From: Rhizobium altiplani
GTDB taxonomy: Bacteria; Pseudomonadota; Alphaproteobacteria; Rhizobiales; Rhizobiaceae
NCBI RefSeq assembly: GCF_001542405.1
Contig: NZ_LNCD01000037.1
Location: 1 to 60,438, forward strand
Length of the DNA: 60,438 bases
Direction of reading: 5' to 3'
In this document: positions 17,906-26,531 of the stretch, piece after piece
How positions within the stretch are numbered: position 1 is the first letter of the stretch
Layout: each line of letters opens with the position of its first letter
Program-made: the position numbers and the translations under genes
The notes under the pieces: generated by a model
The model's input: the letters and a program-made list of their open reading frames with translations, nothing else
Databases searched by the model: none
What the model was told of the DNA's origin: nothing

Positions 17906-18756
17906 CCGCGGTTGCGGACCTTGAAGGCCCAGCCTTCGGGCCTCTCCTCGATGACTTTGGCTGTATCGCCGACCGCAATCCGACCGGTCCCGCGAGGCGT
18001 GACATTCCAGCCGAAGAGCGGACCGGGTACACGCCGGTCCGCAGACATCCGAATGCGCCCCATGGCGGGCATCGGACTAGGAACGTCGCGCGATCCGGTC
18101 GATTGGTCCTGGGTGGTCATGATGCAACGTGCGCAAGGTTTGACGAGATCGAAACGAATGCCGCCGATCTCAATCGCAGCCCACCGGTCTTCCTGCCAAC
18201 CTTCCTCGGTATCAAGGATGATATTGGGCCGGAACCGCTCCATGCCCACTTGCCCTTCGCCGTGCGCCTCGAGATCGGCATTCAGTGCCCGCAGGGAGCC
18301 TGTCGTGGTGACAAGGATCTGGTAGCCATCGGCGAATGTGACCGGTGTGCCTTCGCCGGCCCATTCCGCACTGGCGGAACGCTTGGCATCCTGATCGAAG
18401 AACACCAGTCTCACCTCTCGCCCGAGCCAGGCCGAAAGTTCAGCATTCGCAGCATCATCGGCAACCGCCGCATTGACGATGGACTTCCAGATCGAGACGT
18501 CCATCCGTTTTGAGGCCGTTCGAATCTGCGCGTCAATCTTCTTGTCGCCCATGGTGAGATGGAGGCCCGACGGTGCCGCCTGCACGGCGATGCGAGCGAG
18601 ATCGGGCAACTCCCGCTGGGTGATGAAGTGTCCGTCCCGATCGGTGATCATGGCGCGCCGGTCGCCCGGCAACCCGAATGCATCGATCTCCGAGGACTGC
18701 AGCGCGATACCCCGGGCACTTTTGAGCGGATAGATGAAAAGGCCTGTAATACGCAT
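17902..18756 (-). CDS. MOSC domain protein
   Basis: This 284-residue protein has an N-terminal beta-barrel MOSC_N domain (MRITGLFIYPLKSARG) and a C-terminal MOSC domain (about residues 135-275). The conserved Cys is in KPCARCIMTTQDQ. Relatives such as YcbX use the Moco cofactor to reduce N-hydroxylated compounds, the Cys being a molybdenum ligand candidate. The ATG at 18756 follows aggag on the minus strand with good spacing. The HD-hydrolase gene lies directly upstream (9-base gap), so the two are probably one transcript. Confidence 0.9.
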   Translation of the reverse strand: MRITGLFIYPLKSARGIALQSSEIDAFGLPGDRRAMITDRDGHFITQRELPDLARIAVQAAPSGLHLTMGDKKIDAQIRTASKRMDVSIWKSIVNAAVADDAANAELSAWLGREVRLVFFDQDAKRSASAEWAGEGTPVTFADGYQILVTTTGSLRALNADLEAHGEGQVGMERFRPNIILDTEEGWQEDRWAAIEIGGIRFDLVKPCARCIMTTQDQSTGSRDVPSPMPAMGRIRMSADRRVPGPLFGWNVTPRGTGRIAVGDTAKVIEERPEGWAFKVRNRG

Positions 18757-18765
18757 CAAGTGCTC

Positions 18766-19410
18766 CTAGATTTCGTCCATGAAAGCCGCAAGGAAGTCGC
18801 GCAGGCGCTGGTCGCGTGTGGCCGCGAGCGCCCGCCCGGCCTTCGTCTGAAAGCCGTCCGCGAGTTTGAACAATTTTGTCTGGAAGTGGTCAATGACATA
18901 GCACCTGTCGTCAAGCTCGCGGTTGCTGCCTGCCGGATCGAACGGATCGTAGAGCGCGGAGGACATTCGGCCGCCAATGTAGAAGCAGCGTCCCGCGCCG
19001 ACCATGCCGATCGCATCCAGGCGATCGGCATCCTGCAAGATCCTTGCCTCCAGGGTCTCGGGCGTAACATTGGCGGAAAAGCTATGCGCGACAATCGCAT
19101 GCGCAACAGCGGTGATGTCGTCACTGGCCCAGCCAAGCTTCGCGAGAACGGCCGAGGCCTTCGCTGCTGCCAAAGCGGACGCCTTTGAGCGCATGGGGGA
19201 GTTCTTCTCCACGGCGACGCAATCGTGCAGGAGGACGGCAGCCGCAAGGATCCTGGCATCGCCACCCTCGACAGCCTGAATGCGCATGGCGTTCTTGAAA
19301 ACGCGCAAGACATGCGCCACGTCATGCGAGCCGTCATCGCCTTCCGACGAATGCGGTACGAGCGCGGCGGCAAGCTTTTCAAATGGAGCGAAGGCCTTCG
19401 CCTGGAACAT
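18766..19410 (-). CDS. HD domain phosphohydrolase
   Basis: This 214-residue soluble metal-dependent hydrolase shows the HD pattern in order: His in DGSHDVAHVLRVFKNA (about residues 27-42), HD in AAAVLLHDCVAV (about 60-70), and Asp in ILQDADRLDAIG (about 125-136). It resembles the YedJ-like group of HD enzymes, whose substrates are nucleotides or unknown. It is upstream of and nearly touching the MOSC gene, which suggests a shared operon. The EAL protein gene ends 69 bases upstream on the same strand. Confidence 0.88.
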   Translation of the reverse strand: MFQAKAFAPFEKLAAALVPHSSEGDDGSHDVAHVLRVFKNAMRIQAVEGGDARILAAAVLLHDCVAVEKNSPMRSKASALAAAKASAVLAKLGWASDDITAVAHAIVAHSFSANVTPETLEARILQDADRLDAIGMVGAGRCFYIGGRMSSALYDPFDPAGSNRELDDRCYVIDHFQTKLFKLADGFQTKAGRALAATRDQRLRDFLAAFMDEI

Positions 19411-19479
19411 GGGATCACCGCGTGGGAAGAGGGTGTCCTTCCATAAACGCAGGAACCACGAGTCGCAACGAAGAGCGTA

Positions 19480-21351
19480 CTAGCTGGCGCGGGCGCTCGG
19501 GTGCGCCTGCGGCCAAGCCAACAGGTAAGGTACGTCCACGGCCGGCCGTGGCGGGCTGATATGGTAGCCCTGGATTTCATCGCAGGCTTCGCGCTGGAGC
19601 ATGGCCAACTGCTCGGCCGTTTCGACGCCTTCCACGGTCACGCGCATGCCGAGCGCATCGCCGAGAAGGATGATGGCACGCATAATCGCAAAGGCTTCTT
19701 TGTCTTCGACGATACCGTTGACGAACGACTTGTCGATCTTGATCTTGTCGAAGGGGAACCGTCGGAGATAGCTCAGCGACGAATAGCCGGTGCCGAAGTC
19801 GTCCATGCCGATCCGGATGCCGCTCTGCTTGAGCGCGTGCAGTACAGGCAGGGCCTCATCGAGGTTTTCCATCAGCACGCTTTCGGTGATCTCGATTTCT
19901 AAACGGTTAGCTGGCAGCCCCGCTTCGGCCAGCGACGCGGCGACATCGCTCGGCAAATCACTGTTCGTAAACTGGATCGCCGATACGTTGACCGCAACCT
20001 TGATATCTTCTGGCCAATCCATGGCATCGCGGCAGGCGCGGCGTAGGACCCAGCGTCCGATATCGACCACGAGGCCAACCTCCTCGGCAAGGGGAATGAA
20101 CTCCATGGGCGGCACCCGTCCGCGCGTTGGGTGGTTCCATCGCAGAAGCGCCTCGAAACCGCAGATCTTCTGTTGGCCGAGGTCATAGAGCGGTTGATAG
20201 TGAAGCTCGAACTCCTCGCGTTCGATCGCCTTGCGCAAATCCGCTTCCAGTGTATGCCGTGCTTCGATCTGCGCTTCCATTTTGGCCGTGAAGAAGCGCT
20301 CGCCCTTTCCACCGCTGCTCTTGGCATGCGACAGTGCGACGCCGGCGTGTTTCAGCAGGGTGTCCGTTTCAATTCCGTCCTGCGGACTGATTGCGATCCC
20401 CATCGACACGCTGAGTTCAACGGCCTTGTCTCCACGAAAGAACGGCTCGGAGAGTTCGCGGCGAATCTGGTCGGCCAGAGCCGTGACGTTCCATGGCTGC
20501 TGCCGTCCGGATTGAAGAATCGCGAATTCGTCCGAGCCGAGGCGCGCCAGCACATTACCGCCTGCCGACATGCGGATGCGCTCAGCCACCTGCCGCAGGA
20601 TCTTGTCACCGGCCGAAACGCCGAGGGTGTTATTGATCGATTTGAAGCGGTCAAGATTAAGGTGCACAAGGGCAATCTGCTCGTCCGGCTTACAGGCGGC
20701 CAGCGCGGCGTCGATGCGCTCCCTGAGGCTGATGCGGTTCGGCAGTCCGGTCAGCGGGTCGTGATGAGCGAGATAAGCTATGCGCTCGGCCGCCTTTCGG
20801 TCTTCGGTAACGTCCGCATGAATGGAAATGTTGCTGCCATCGGGGAGGACGGTGATGACGCTCTGGATAGTGCGCCCGTCTTCCATGATCCATTCGCGGT
20901 GGCGGATGTGTCCACCTTCGGTGGCGGCGCGCAGACGGGAGACCTTTTTCTCGATCCGCTCGGTGCCGCGGATCATCGAGATGAGTGTTTTCAGCGAGGC
21001 GCCGGGAGAGGCAGCTTCGGCGCTGAAGCCGAAAACTTGTCGGAAGCGCGTGTTGCAGACGATCAATCGCTGCTCAGTGTCGAAGACACTCAGACCTTGC
21101 GGCAGGTTGTCGAGAACGATCCCGAACAGGCGTTGCTGTTCCGCGAGATCTTCTTTCGTGGCAACGAGGCTGCCTTTAAGCGTGGTGTTTTCTTCGCTCA
21201 GAAGGTGCGAATGGTCTTCCGCGGCGCGCTTCTTTCCTGCCTGCAGTCGATATGTCTCGACGACAAGATTCATCAGGCGCTCAGCGTTGGCAGAGCCATC
21301 CTCATTGAGGGCGGTCGTGCACTGTTGCCGGAAAAGGGCTTCAGCGTCCAT
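19480..21351 (-). CDS. PAS-GGDEF-EAL protein, probable c-di-GMP phosphodiesterase
   Basis: With start ATG at 21351 the protein has 623 residues. It has an N-terminal coiled region, a PAS domain (about residues 70-185, LDNLPQGLSVFDTEQRLIV), a GGDEF domain (about 190-350) and an EAL domain (about 360-610). The EAL half is intact: FEALLRWNHP, EITES, DDFGTGYSSLSYL and KIDKSFV. The GGDEF half is altered. The signature reads GSDEF (residues 272-276), the metal motif DxDRFK reads NLDRFK, ND is NN and GHxxGD is GVxxGD. Established knowledge ties these residues to GTP and metal binding, so I infer a phosphodiesterase with a regulatory GGDEF. A TTG at 21465 could extend the N-terminus by 38 residues; neither start has a good ribosome site. 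Confidence 0.9.
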   Translation of the reverse strand: MDAEALFRQQCTTALNEDGSANAERLMNLVVETYRLQAGKKRAAEDHSHLLSEENTTLKGSLVATKEDLAEQQRLFGIVLDNLPQGLSVFDTEQRLIVCNTRFRQVFGFSAEAASPGASLKTLISMIRGTERIEKKVSRLRAATEGGHIRHREWIMEDGRTIQSVITVLPDGSNISIHADVTEDRKAAERIAYLAHHDPLTGLPNRISLRERIDAALAACKPDEQIALVHLNLDRFKSINNTLGVSAGDKILRQVAERIRMSAGGNVLARLGSDEFAILQSGRQQPWNVTALADQIRRELSEPFFRGDKAVELSVSMGIAISPQDGIETDTLLKHAGVALSHAKSSGGKGERFFTAKMEAQIEARHTLEADLRKAIEREEFELHYQPLYDLGQQKICGFEALLRWNHPTRGRVPPMEFIPLAEEVGLVVDIGRWVLRRACRDAMDWPEDIKVAVNVSAIQFTNSDLPSDVAASLAEAGLPANRLEIEITESVLMENLDEALPVLHALKQSGIRIGMDDFGTGYSSLSYLRRFPFDKIKIDKSFVNGIVEDKEAFAIMRAIILLGDALGMRVTVEGVETAEQLAMLQREACDEIQGYHISPPRPAVDVPYLLAWPQAHPSARAS

Positions 21352-21465
21352 TTTCGGCAATCTTTGTTTCGGGAGCGAGGGGAGGGTGAGCGGAGCCCTG
21401 TGAGCGTGCTGCCAGCCTGCAGTTTCGACGCGGCGCGCCAGACATGAAAAGACCTTCTGAAACAA

Positions 21466-21805
21466 TCCAAAATTATCGTCTAGGCAATCTCAAATTCGAC
21501 CGGCCCCTATGCTGACGTGGCGAAGATAATCCATCGGTCGCATTAAAATTCTATTGCAACGCAAACGAATATATTGCTGGCATTATATTTGACTGCTGGT
21601 CACGAACTGCCTGGAAATGTGGGCATTTGAGCCCAGACCGCGCGCGGCTGATGCGCTGAAATCACACTTTGTCAATCATGGTTAATGGCGTGTTAACAGC
21701 TTATTGACGCAGTGCGCAAATCAGTTTAACGACCGTTTAATCTTAGATTTTTCCATTTCGTATTGCGTACAAACATCACCGAAACAGCGGTGAATGGAGG
21801 TTTGT
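21466..21805. other. AT-rich regulatory region before the EF-hand gene
   Basis: This stretch of about 340 bases (454 if the downstream start of the EAL gene is used) is clearly richer in A+T than its neighbours and holds no plausible gene. It must contain the promoters of the two divergent genes. Several GTTAA/TTAAC motifs cluster at 21680-21740. I cannot assign a specific factor. Confidence 0.5.
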
Positions 21806-22123
21806 ATGAGCCAAGTTTCATCGGTTAGTGATACATCTTATGCGTATCTCGCGACCCTGTCGCGATTGGACACAAATGGCGACGGCGTGCTGAGCCGTGG
21901 CGAGCGGGCGGCTGATGACAAGCCGGGCATTCTGAAGCAGTTGGGCTCAGAAGGGAGCAATGCTCAGGACTTTGCACCAAAGCTCTCGGATGGCGTGCTT
22001 GCCTTCATGATGGCTGCAAGTGAGACGGGTAGCCGTAATTTCTATCCGCAGTCCCAGCAGAACGCCTCTTACGATCTGTATAAGAGCACATACGGTCAGT
22101 ATGATCTCGACACTGTCGCCTGA
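21806..22123 (+). CDS. Small EF-hand protein
   Basis: This 105-residue protein has one canonical calcium-binding EF-hand loop at residues 22-33 (DTNGDGVLSRGE). All liganding positions (1, 3, 5, 7, 9, 12) are filled by D, N, D, V-backbone, S and E. It has no signal peptide or membrane segment. The rest is Ser/Gln/Tyr-rich with no recognisable domain; a second degenerate loop may lie near residues 75-90. The ATG at 21806 follows a perfect ggagg (21796-21800) at 5 bases. A terminator follows immediately, so it is monocistronic. Function unknown; calcium binding is an inference from the loop. Confidence 0.85.
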   Translation: MSQVSSVSDTSYAYLATLSRLDTNGDGVLSRGERAADDKPGILKQLGSEGSNAQDFAPKLSDGVLAFMMAASETGSRNFYPQSQQNASYDLYKSTYGQYDLDTVA

Positions 22124-22146
22124 TCACGTGGTGCGCTGAATTTGCG

Positions 22147-22172
22147 AAGCCGGCCTCAGAGCCGGCTTTTTC
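22147..22172 (+). terminator. Rho-independent terminator of the EF-hand gene
   Basis: An 8-base stem aagccggc (22147-22154) / gccggctt (22161-22168) with loop ctcaga is followed by ttttcg. It begins 24 bases after the stop of the EF-hand gene and separates it from sodC. Confidence 0.85.
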
Positions 22173-22240
22173 GTTGCCGCCGTTTTGGGAACTGCTTCGT
22201 GCCTCGCACGTTGGGAAACGACGATGCAAAGGAAGCTCCA

Positions 22241-22756
22241 ATGAAAACAATCCTCTCGTTCGCGGCTCTGACGCTCTTGGCCGTTTCCTCCGCTGCGATG
22301 GCTCAGGACAAGCAAACGGCCACGGCGGACTTTATCGGGCGTGACGGAAAGGCAAGCGGTCGGGCCACGCTAACGGCGGCGGCAAATGGCGGCGTATTGA
22401 TCGAAGCCGAAGTGGCTGGGCTGCCTGCCAACAAATGGGTCGCATTCCATGTCCACGAGACCGGCAGTTGCGATGCAGCCGGCCATCACGAGTCAGCCGG
22501 AAAGCACTTCAATCCGACCAATGCCGAGCACGGCCTGCTGTCCGCAATGGGACCCCATGCCGGCGACATGCCCAACCAGTATGTTGATCAGGATGGCGTT
22601 CTGCGAGCGCAGGTGTTTGACGGCATGGTAACACTCGACGGCAAGACTGATGGCGTCCGCGGCCGAGCGCTGATCGTTCATGCCAATTCTGATGACTATC
22701 GCAGCCAACCTGCAGGCGATGCGGGTGAGCGCCTTGCCTGCGGCGTCATCAAGTAG
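22241..22756 (+). CDS. sodC: Cu/Zn superoxide dismutase
   Basis: SodC removes superoxide in the periplasm. The 171-residue precursor has a signal peptide (MKTILSFAALTLLAVSSAAMA). The metal-site histidines are in AFHVHETGSCD, HHESAGKHFNP, EHGLL and PHAGDMPN, with the later copper ligand in ALIVHANSDDY. The disulphide cysteines are those of GSCD and LACGVIK. The ATG at 22241 follows ggaag at 22231-22235; a longer upstream frame crosses the preceding terminator and is rejected. It is convergent with the unknown 191-residue gene. Confidence 0.95.
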   Translation: MKTILSFAALTLLAVSSAAMAQDKQTATADFIGRDGKASGRATLTAAANGGVLIEAEVAGLPANKWVAFHVHETGSCDAAGHHESAGKHFNPTNAEHGLLSAMGPHAGDMPNQYVDQDGVLRAQVFDGMVTLDGKTDGVRGRALIVHANSDDYRSQPAGDAGERLACGVIK

Positions 22757-22769
22757 GCAGTCTTTCCGG

Positions 22770-23345
22770 TCAGTGATAGTAGTATCGCTCCGCATACCAC
22801 TCGCTTGATGCAACCGGTCTATCCGTCGCGACCCATTGCCCGACGCGACTTGTTTCGAGCAGGTCGGCCGTCGCGTGATCTTCCAGCCCGACGAATATGA
22901 TATTCGTGTTTTCACGCAGTCTGGGATCGGTGCCGAAACCCGTGCGGCTGTCATCGGCCGAGTAGAGCAGCCGCATCCTGACATAGAAGAACTCGGCCTG
23001 GTAATCTGCAGCGCCTTTTTCGCTGAAGGCATGCGCAACGTCGATAACAGACTTCTGAGGCCCGCAATAAGCAGTGATTGCCTCATTCAGGCCGAATGTT
23101 GCCCCGTACAGCGCAATCGAACGTATCGGAACCGAGCTGGTGGCGCCGGTGGTCAAATCTATCTGTTGGCCGAGGAAGCGGACTTTGACACCATCCAGAT
23201 CGCCGCGAAAGAAGTAGGAAAATCGATCACGTGTGAGATAGATCGCTTGCCACCGGAACCACGCATATTCGTCGCGCGCGCTTGTCAGGCTCCTGAGTGT
23301 AGCCAAGCATCGCACAAACGTATCGCGATAGTTCTGCAGCGACAT
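22770..23345 (-). CDS. Protein of unknown function (191 residues)
   Basis: I do not recognise this protein. It is soluble, without signal or membrane segments, and rich in aromatic residues (YAWFRW, FSYFFRGDL, EWYAERYYYH at the end). A stretch around residues 38-75 could form beta strands (DGVKVRFLGQQIDL), and residues 120-160 are acidic and loop-like. It follows the phosphatase gene by only 34 bases on the same strand, so it may be the last member of the ygfZ-HD-phosphatase transcript. The frame is open over its full length with rhizobial codon use, and no other gene overlaps it. Confidence 0.7.
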   Translation of the reverse strand: MSLQNYRDTFVRCLATLRSLTSARDEYAWFRWQAIYLTRDRFSYFFRGDLDGVKVRFLGQQIDLTTGATSSVPIRSIALYGATFGLNEAITAYCGPQKSVIDVAHAFSEKGAADYQAEFFYVRMRLLYSADDSRTGFGTDPRLRENTNIIFVGLEDHATADLLETSRVGQWVATDRPVASSEWYAERYYYH

Positions 23346-23379
23346 CGATCAACCTCCTCGAGGGATAACCGGTATCGAC

Positions 23380-23916
23380 TCAAAACGTTCCAGCGGTCGG
23401 CTCGTCCAAAGCCAGTGTGAAAGGTGCGTTTCCATCCGCGTCCGCGCCACGGCCGATGCTTCGAACCGCATCGACCAGCCGCCCTCCGCGGCCGAGCAGG
23501 TCATCGCCGATCTGGATCAGCCGCGCATTCGGCGTGGCAAAAGGCGATGCAGTGCGCAGCCGGCGAACGAGTGCCGAATCCCCCTGCTCCGGCGACACGG
23601 AAAGGGCGGCGATCAAGGCCGCCGCCGGCGACCGGGAGACGCCCATCCAACAGTGGATCAAGAGTGGCGCAGTGCGATCCCACTCGCGGGCAAAACCGAT
23701 GATCTCCCGCGCATGCGTTTCATCCGGCGCGACAAGGTTACCGGTTCCCTTGAACGCGATGTCGTTCATATGGAGGAGAAGATGCCGGTGCGCCTGAATC
23801 ACGGCAGGCCGGTGGAAAGCCTGTTCCTTCGCCATCAGGCTGATCATCTCACGGGCGCCATGCCGGACTGCCATTTCGGCGATCCGGGCAAGCGGAGCGA
23901 CAATGATGACAGTCAT
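23380..23916 (-). CDS. Protein tyrosine phosphatase-like protein
   Basis: This 178-residue protein has the CX5R signature of cysteine phosphatases: His88-Cys89 to Arg95 in LIHCWMGVSRSPA. A dual-specificity-type fold is suggested by the short length. A candidate general-acid loop precedes it around residues 62-70 (PDETHAR). The start at 23916 overlaps the upstream HD gene by four bases. The substrate could be a phosphoprotein, an inositol phosphate or a nucleotide; the sequence does not say. Confidence 0.85.
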   Translation of the reverse strand: MTVIIVAPLARIAEMAVRHGAREMISLMAKEQAFHRPAVIQAHRHLLLHMNDIAFKGTGNLVAPDETHAREIIGFAREWDRTAPLLIHCWMGVSRSPAAALIAALSVSPEQGDSALVRRLRTASPFATPNARLIQIGDDLLGRGGRLVDAVRSIGRGADADGNAPFTLALDEPTAGTF

Positions 23917-24518
23917 GCTTTGCTGCTCCGCATGGCCTCAATTGTCTCGAAGCGCTCGCAAAAGAGGCGCTGCGCCTCGACTGCCGGCAGTGGCGTCATC
24001 AGCAACATGTCTTTTGTGATTCCGCGCGGCTGGCCGAAGAATTTCTTTGCCTCAGTGGACGTAAACCCGGCAAGCTGAGTTGCCTCGAAATACGCAGCGA
24101 TGGTGTCAGCCTTCTTGATCTTCTCCTTGAGTTCGCGCGTAGGGTGGGGCGGCAGGCCAAACCGAAGGTGGACGGCCGCTTCCAACCGCTTTTCGACGGC
24201 CTTGTATCCGCCGCCGACGACCGACTTGAACGGCGAGATCATGTCGCCGATGACATACTCCGGCGCATCATGCAGCAGCGCCATCAGCCGCTGATCGGCT
24301 GTCGCCTCGTTGAGGTGGTGGAAAATATCCTCCACGACAAGGCAATGCTGGGCGACGGAGAAGGCGTGATCTCCCGAGGTCTGCCCGTTCCAGCGGGCAA
24401 CGCGCGCAAGCCCATGCGCAATATCGCTCACCTCGACGTCGAGAGGAGAGGGGTCGAGCAGATCAAGCCGGCGGCCCGAGAGCATGCGCTGCCACGCGCG
24501 CGGCGCCTTTGTCGTCAC
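23913..24518 (-). CDS. HD domain hydrolase, YfbR-like
   Basis: This 201-residue metal-dependent hydrolase shows His in GDHAFSVAQHCLVV (about residues 49-62), HD plus PEY in MALLHDAPEYVIGD (about 79-92), and a C-terminal Asp in KIKKADTIAAYFEA (about 134-147). This arrangement is that of the YfbR / phosphohydrolase group, some of which act as 5'-deoxynucleotidases. It overlaps ygfZ upstream and the phosphatase gene downstream by four bases each, indicating translational coupling. Confidence 0.88.
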   Translation of the reverse strand: MTTKAPRAWQRMLSGRRLDLLDPSPLDVEVSDIAHGLARVARWNGQTSGDHAFSVAQHCLVVEDIFHHLNEATADQRLMALLHDAPEYVIGDMISPFKSVVGGGYKAVEKRLEAAVHLRFGLPPHPTRELKEKIKKADTIAAYFEATQLAGFTSTEAKKFFGQPRGITKDMLLMTPLPAVEAQRLFCERFETIEAMRSSKA

Positions 24519-25348
24519 GCGCTGGCCTCGTCCGCCGTCGACGGGAACGTCAGCCCTGTCCAGGCGGGTAGTTCGAGAATGACGGCCGTCTCGCCTGCCA
24601 ATAGAGGCGTCGCTGTCGCAATGGCCTCACCGGCACGGTCGATGCGAACGATCGCGAGGCCGCCTTTTCCGACGACCGATCCGAGCGTGCCGACCGGCTT
24701 GCCCCCGGCGGTGATCTCCGTCCCGGAGGGCGGCAGCGCCGTCTCGCCTTTCACGGTGACGACACGGCGGCGCGCCGTGCCGCGATGCTGCATGCGCGAG
24801 ACGACCTCCTGGCCGACATAGCAGCCCTTCTTGAAGGAGAGGCCGCCGTTGAAGTCCATCAGGACATCGTGCGGGAAGGCATCCTGCAGCGCATAGTCCT
24901 GCCCGGATACGGCAACGCCGCTCGCGATGCGCAATGCGTCATAGATTTCGCTGTCATTGGCACCGTGCTGCCCCGCCTGGCGGACGAGCGCCACGCCAGC
25001 TTTGGCAAAGCGGCTATCGGCTGGACCCGTATTTGCGCCGTCCCAAGAAACCGTCACGCCCTCGCCGGCAGGCGAAAGGTCGACGGCGGCTCTGAGCTTG
25101 TACATCCTCAGTCGCTTAAGCAGCGCATCCCGCTGATCATCGTCCGTATCGATGATGAACCCATCGCCGTCCTGCCAGATCATGAAATCGAACAGGATTT
25201 TGCCCTGCGGCGTCAACAACGCGCCCGGCCGTGCTTCATCCGCTGCGAGCGCGGCAAGATCGGTCGTGATCAGGTTCTGCAGAAAGGATTGGGCCTCCGG
25301 ACCGCTCACCCGTATAAGCGAGCGGTTCTTCAGAAATACGGCTGGCAT
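24515..25348 (-). CDS. ygfZ: Folate-binding protein YgfZ
   Basis: YgfZ (family of the eukaryotic IBA57) uses folate to assist assembly or repair of certain Fe-S enzymes. The 277-residue protein has the GcvT-like fold and the family signature KGCYVGQEVVSRMQHRG (about residues 175-191) with its conserved Cys. The N-terminal start ATG at 25348 gives MPAVFLKNRSLIRVSGPEA. It is the first gene of the minus-strand chain ygfZ - HD hydrolase - phosphatase (- unknown). Confidence 0.93.
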   Translation of the reverse strand: MPAVFLKNRSLIRVSGPEAQSFLQNLITTDLAALAADEARPGALLTPQGKILFDFMIWQDGDGFIIDTDDDQRDALLKRLRMYKLRAAVDLSPAGEGVTVSWDGANTGPADSRFAKAGVALVRQAGQHGANDSEIYDALRIASGVAVSGQDYALQDAFPHDVLMDFNGGLSFKKGCYVGQEVVSRMQHRGTARRRVVTVKGETALPPSGTEITAGGKPVGTLGSVVGKGGLAIVRIDRAGEAIATATPLLAGETAVILELPAWTGLTFPSTADEASA

Positions 25349-25409
25349 GGCGCACCTGTCGCGTTCGTTATCGCTCAGATGTATGTCTTCGGTGAGGGGA
25401 TCGCAAGCC

Positions 25410-26156
25410 TCAGTCGCCGGCGGTGAAGTACTTCCATTTGCCGTCGGGGGTGATGCCCAATCGATAGAAATTATAACCGCCGAACTCCTGCATGTCGGAC
25501 AGGTCGCCGGCCGTAACGATGCGCAGCAATTCCACTCGCTCGGGGGGAGTCAGAGCCTTCAGGTCCTTCTCGGCGAAATAGGGCCAGACAAACATTTCGT
25601 CCGGTGTGCCCTGGCCGACATGAACGAAGCCGGTGGAAATGACATCAAGCAGGATCGCCAGGATCTCATCGCCCTCCGGATCGCCCGAAAGATCCTTGAG
25701 CGCGCTGATGGGGTCGTCCGTCGGCTCTCCGACCGTCACCTGTGTCTGAGTGGCGCCGGTGCCGAGCAGGGGGCGCAGCCGCTCGAGATCGCCCGAAGCG
25801 GCTGCCTCGACGATCTGCTCCCGCATCTTTCGAACGGGCTCGGGGACCTTGCTGATATCGTAGATGACTTCGACTGGCTTCGAGCTGTCCTCGGCGCCGG
25901 GCGTCTTGTCGTTGCTTTGGCCGGCCTGCGAATTGACCAGCGGGTCGGGCATCGGAACGCCGGGTGAGGTTGGGGAGGGGGCTGGCTTGTCGCCGCCTTG
26001 GCCAGGAGCGCTTTGTTCAACCTGTCCTGGGGTCTTCTGCAGCTCTGAGAGTGCCAGGGCCGAAGTCCCGGTCAGAAAGCTACTGGCGCTAAGGCCGATT
26101 GCAAGCAAAAGCGGCGCGATCGCGGGCCGCGAAGCATTGTCCCTAGCGGAATGCAT
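25410..26156 (-). CDS. Secreted or anchored protein of unknown function (248 residues)
   Basis: The product has an N-terminal hydrophobic segment (about residues 13-36) that may be a signal peptide. A Pro/Ser/Gly/Gln-rich linker (about 40-92) and a folded acidic C-terminal domain (about 95-248) follow. The C-terminal part contains YDISKVPEPVRKMREQIVEAA and ends KYFTAGD. Proteins of this shape are conserved in rhizobia, but I know no function. ATG at 26156 is used, with an overlapping TTG at 26159 as alternative. The 85-residue gene ends 17 bases upstream on the same strand, so they are likely co-transcribed. Confidence 0.75.
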   Translation of the reverse strand: MHSARDNASRPAIAPLLLAIGLSASSFLTGTSALALSELQKTPGQVEQSAPGQGGDKPAPSPTSPGVPMPDPLVNSQAGQSNDKTPGAEDSSKPVEVIYDISKVPEPVRKMREQIVEAAASGDLERLRPLLGTGATQTQVTVGEPTDDPISALKDLSGDPEGDEILAILLDVISTGFVHVGQGTPDEMFVWPYFAEKDLKALTPPERVELLRIVTAGDLSDMQEFGGYNFYRLGITPDGKWKYFTAGD

Positions 26157-26173
26157 CAAACTCTCTGTGATCG

Positions 26174-26431
26174 TTATTGCAGGGTGCGGTTCGGAGAAAA
26201 CTCGCCGGCAAGCATGCGCTCGCGCAAGGAATCCAGAAGCGCTTCGGCACTATTCTCGCCATGGAGGCGAATAGTTTCCCGTAGCGCGTGGATGATTGCT
26301 GTATCGGCGATGATCTCGGGTTCGATTCCGTCTGCCATGCCATCAGCCCAGGCTTCGTTATGGTACTCCAAAGCCGCCTGAGTCTTCTCATGAACGATCA
26401 TGTCGTCGATGTCATTGAGGCTTGGTTCCAT
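26174..26431 (-). CDS. Small acidic protein of unknown function
   Basis: This 85-residue, mostly helical acidic protein starts MEPSLNDIDDMIV and has a helix-rich middle (NEAWADGMADGIEPEIIADTA within residues 30-50). The ATG at 26431 is chosen because gagga on the minus strand lies at proper distance; in-frame codons at 26437 and 26452 are too close to or upstream of that site. It lies between TIGR02301 and the secreted 248-residue gene on the same strand. Confidence 0.65.
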   Translation of the reverse strand: MEPSLNDIDDMIVHEKTQAALEYHNEAWADGMADGIEPEIIADTAIIHALRETIRLHGENSAEALLDSLRERMLAGEFSPNRTLQ

Positions 26432-26531
26432 TGTCATTTCCTCAAACTGCATGCCTTACTGCCTAGTTAACGACCTTATCAGCCTTTTCCCAAAACGACA
26501 CGGCCGCCAGTGAAAAGAGGTTAATTAACCG

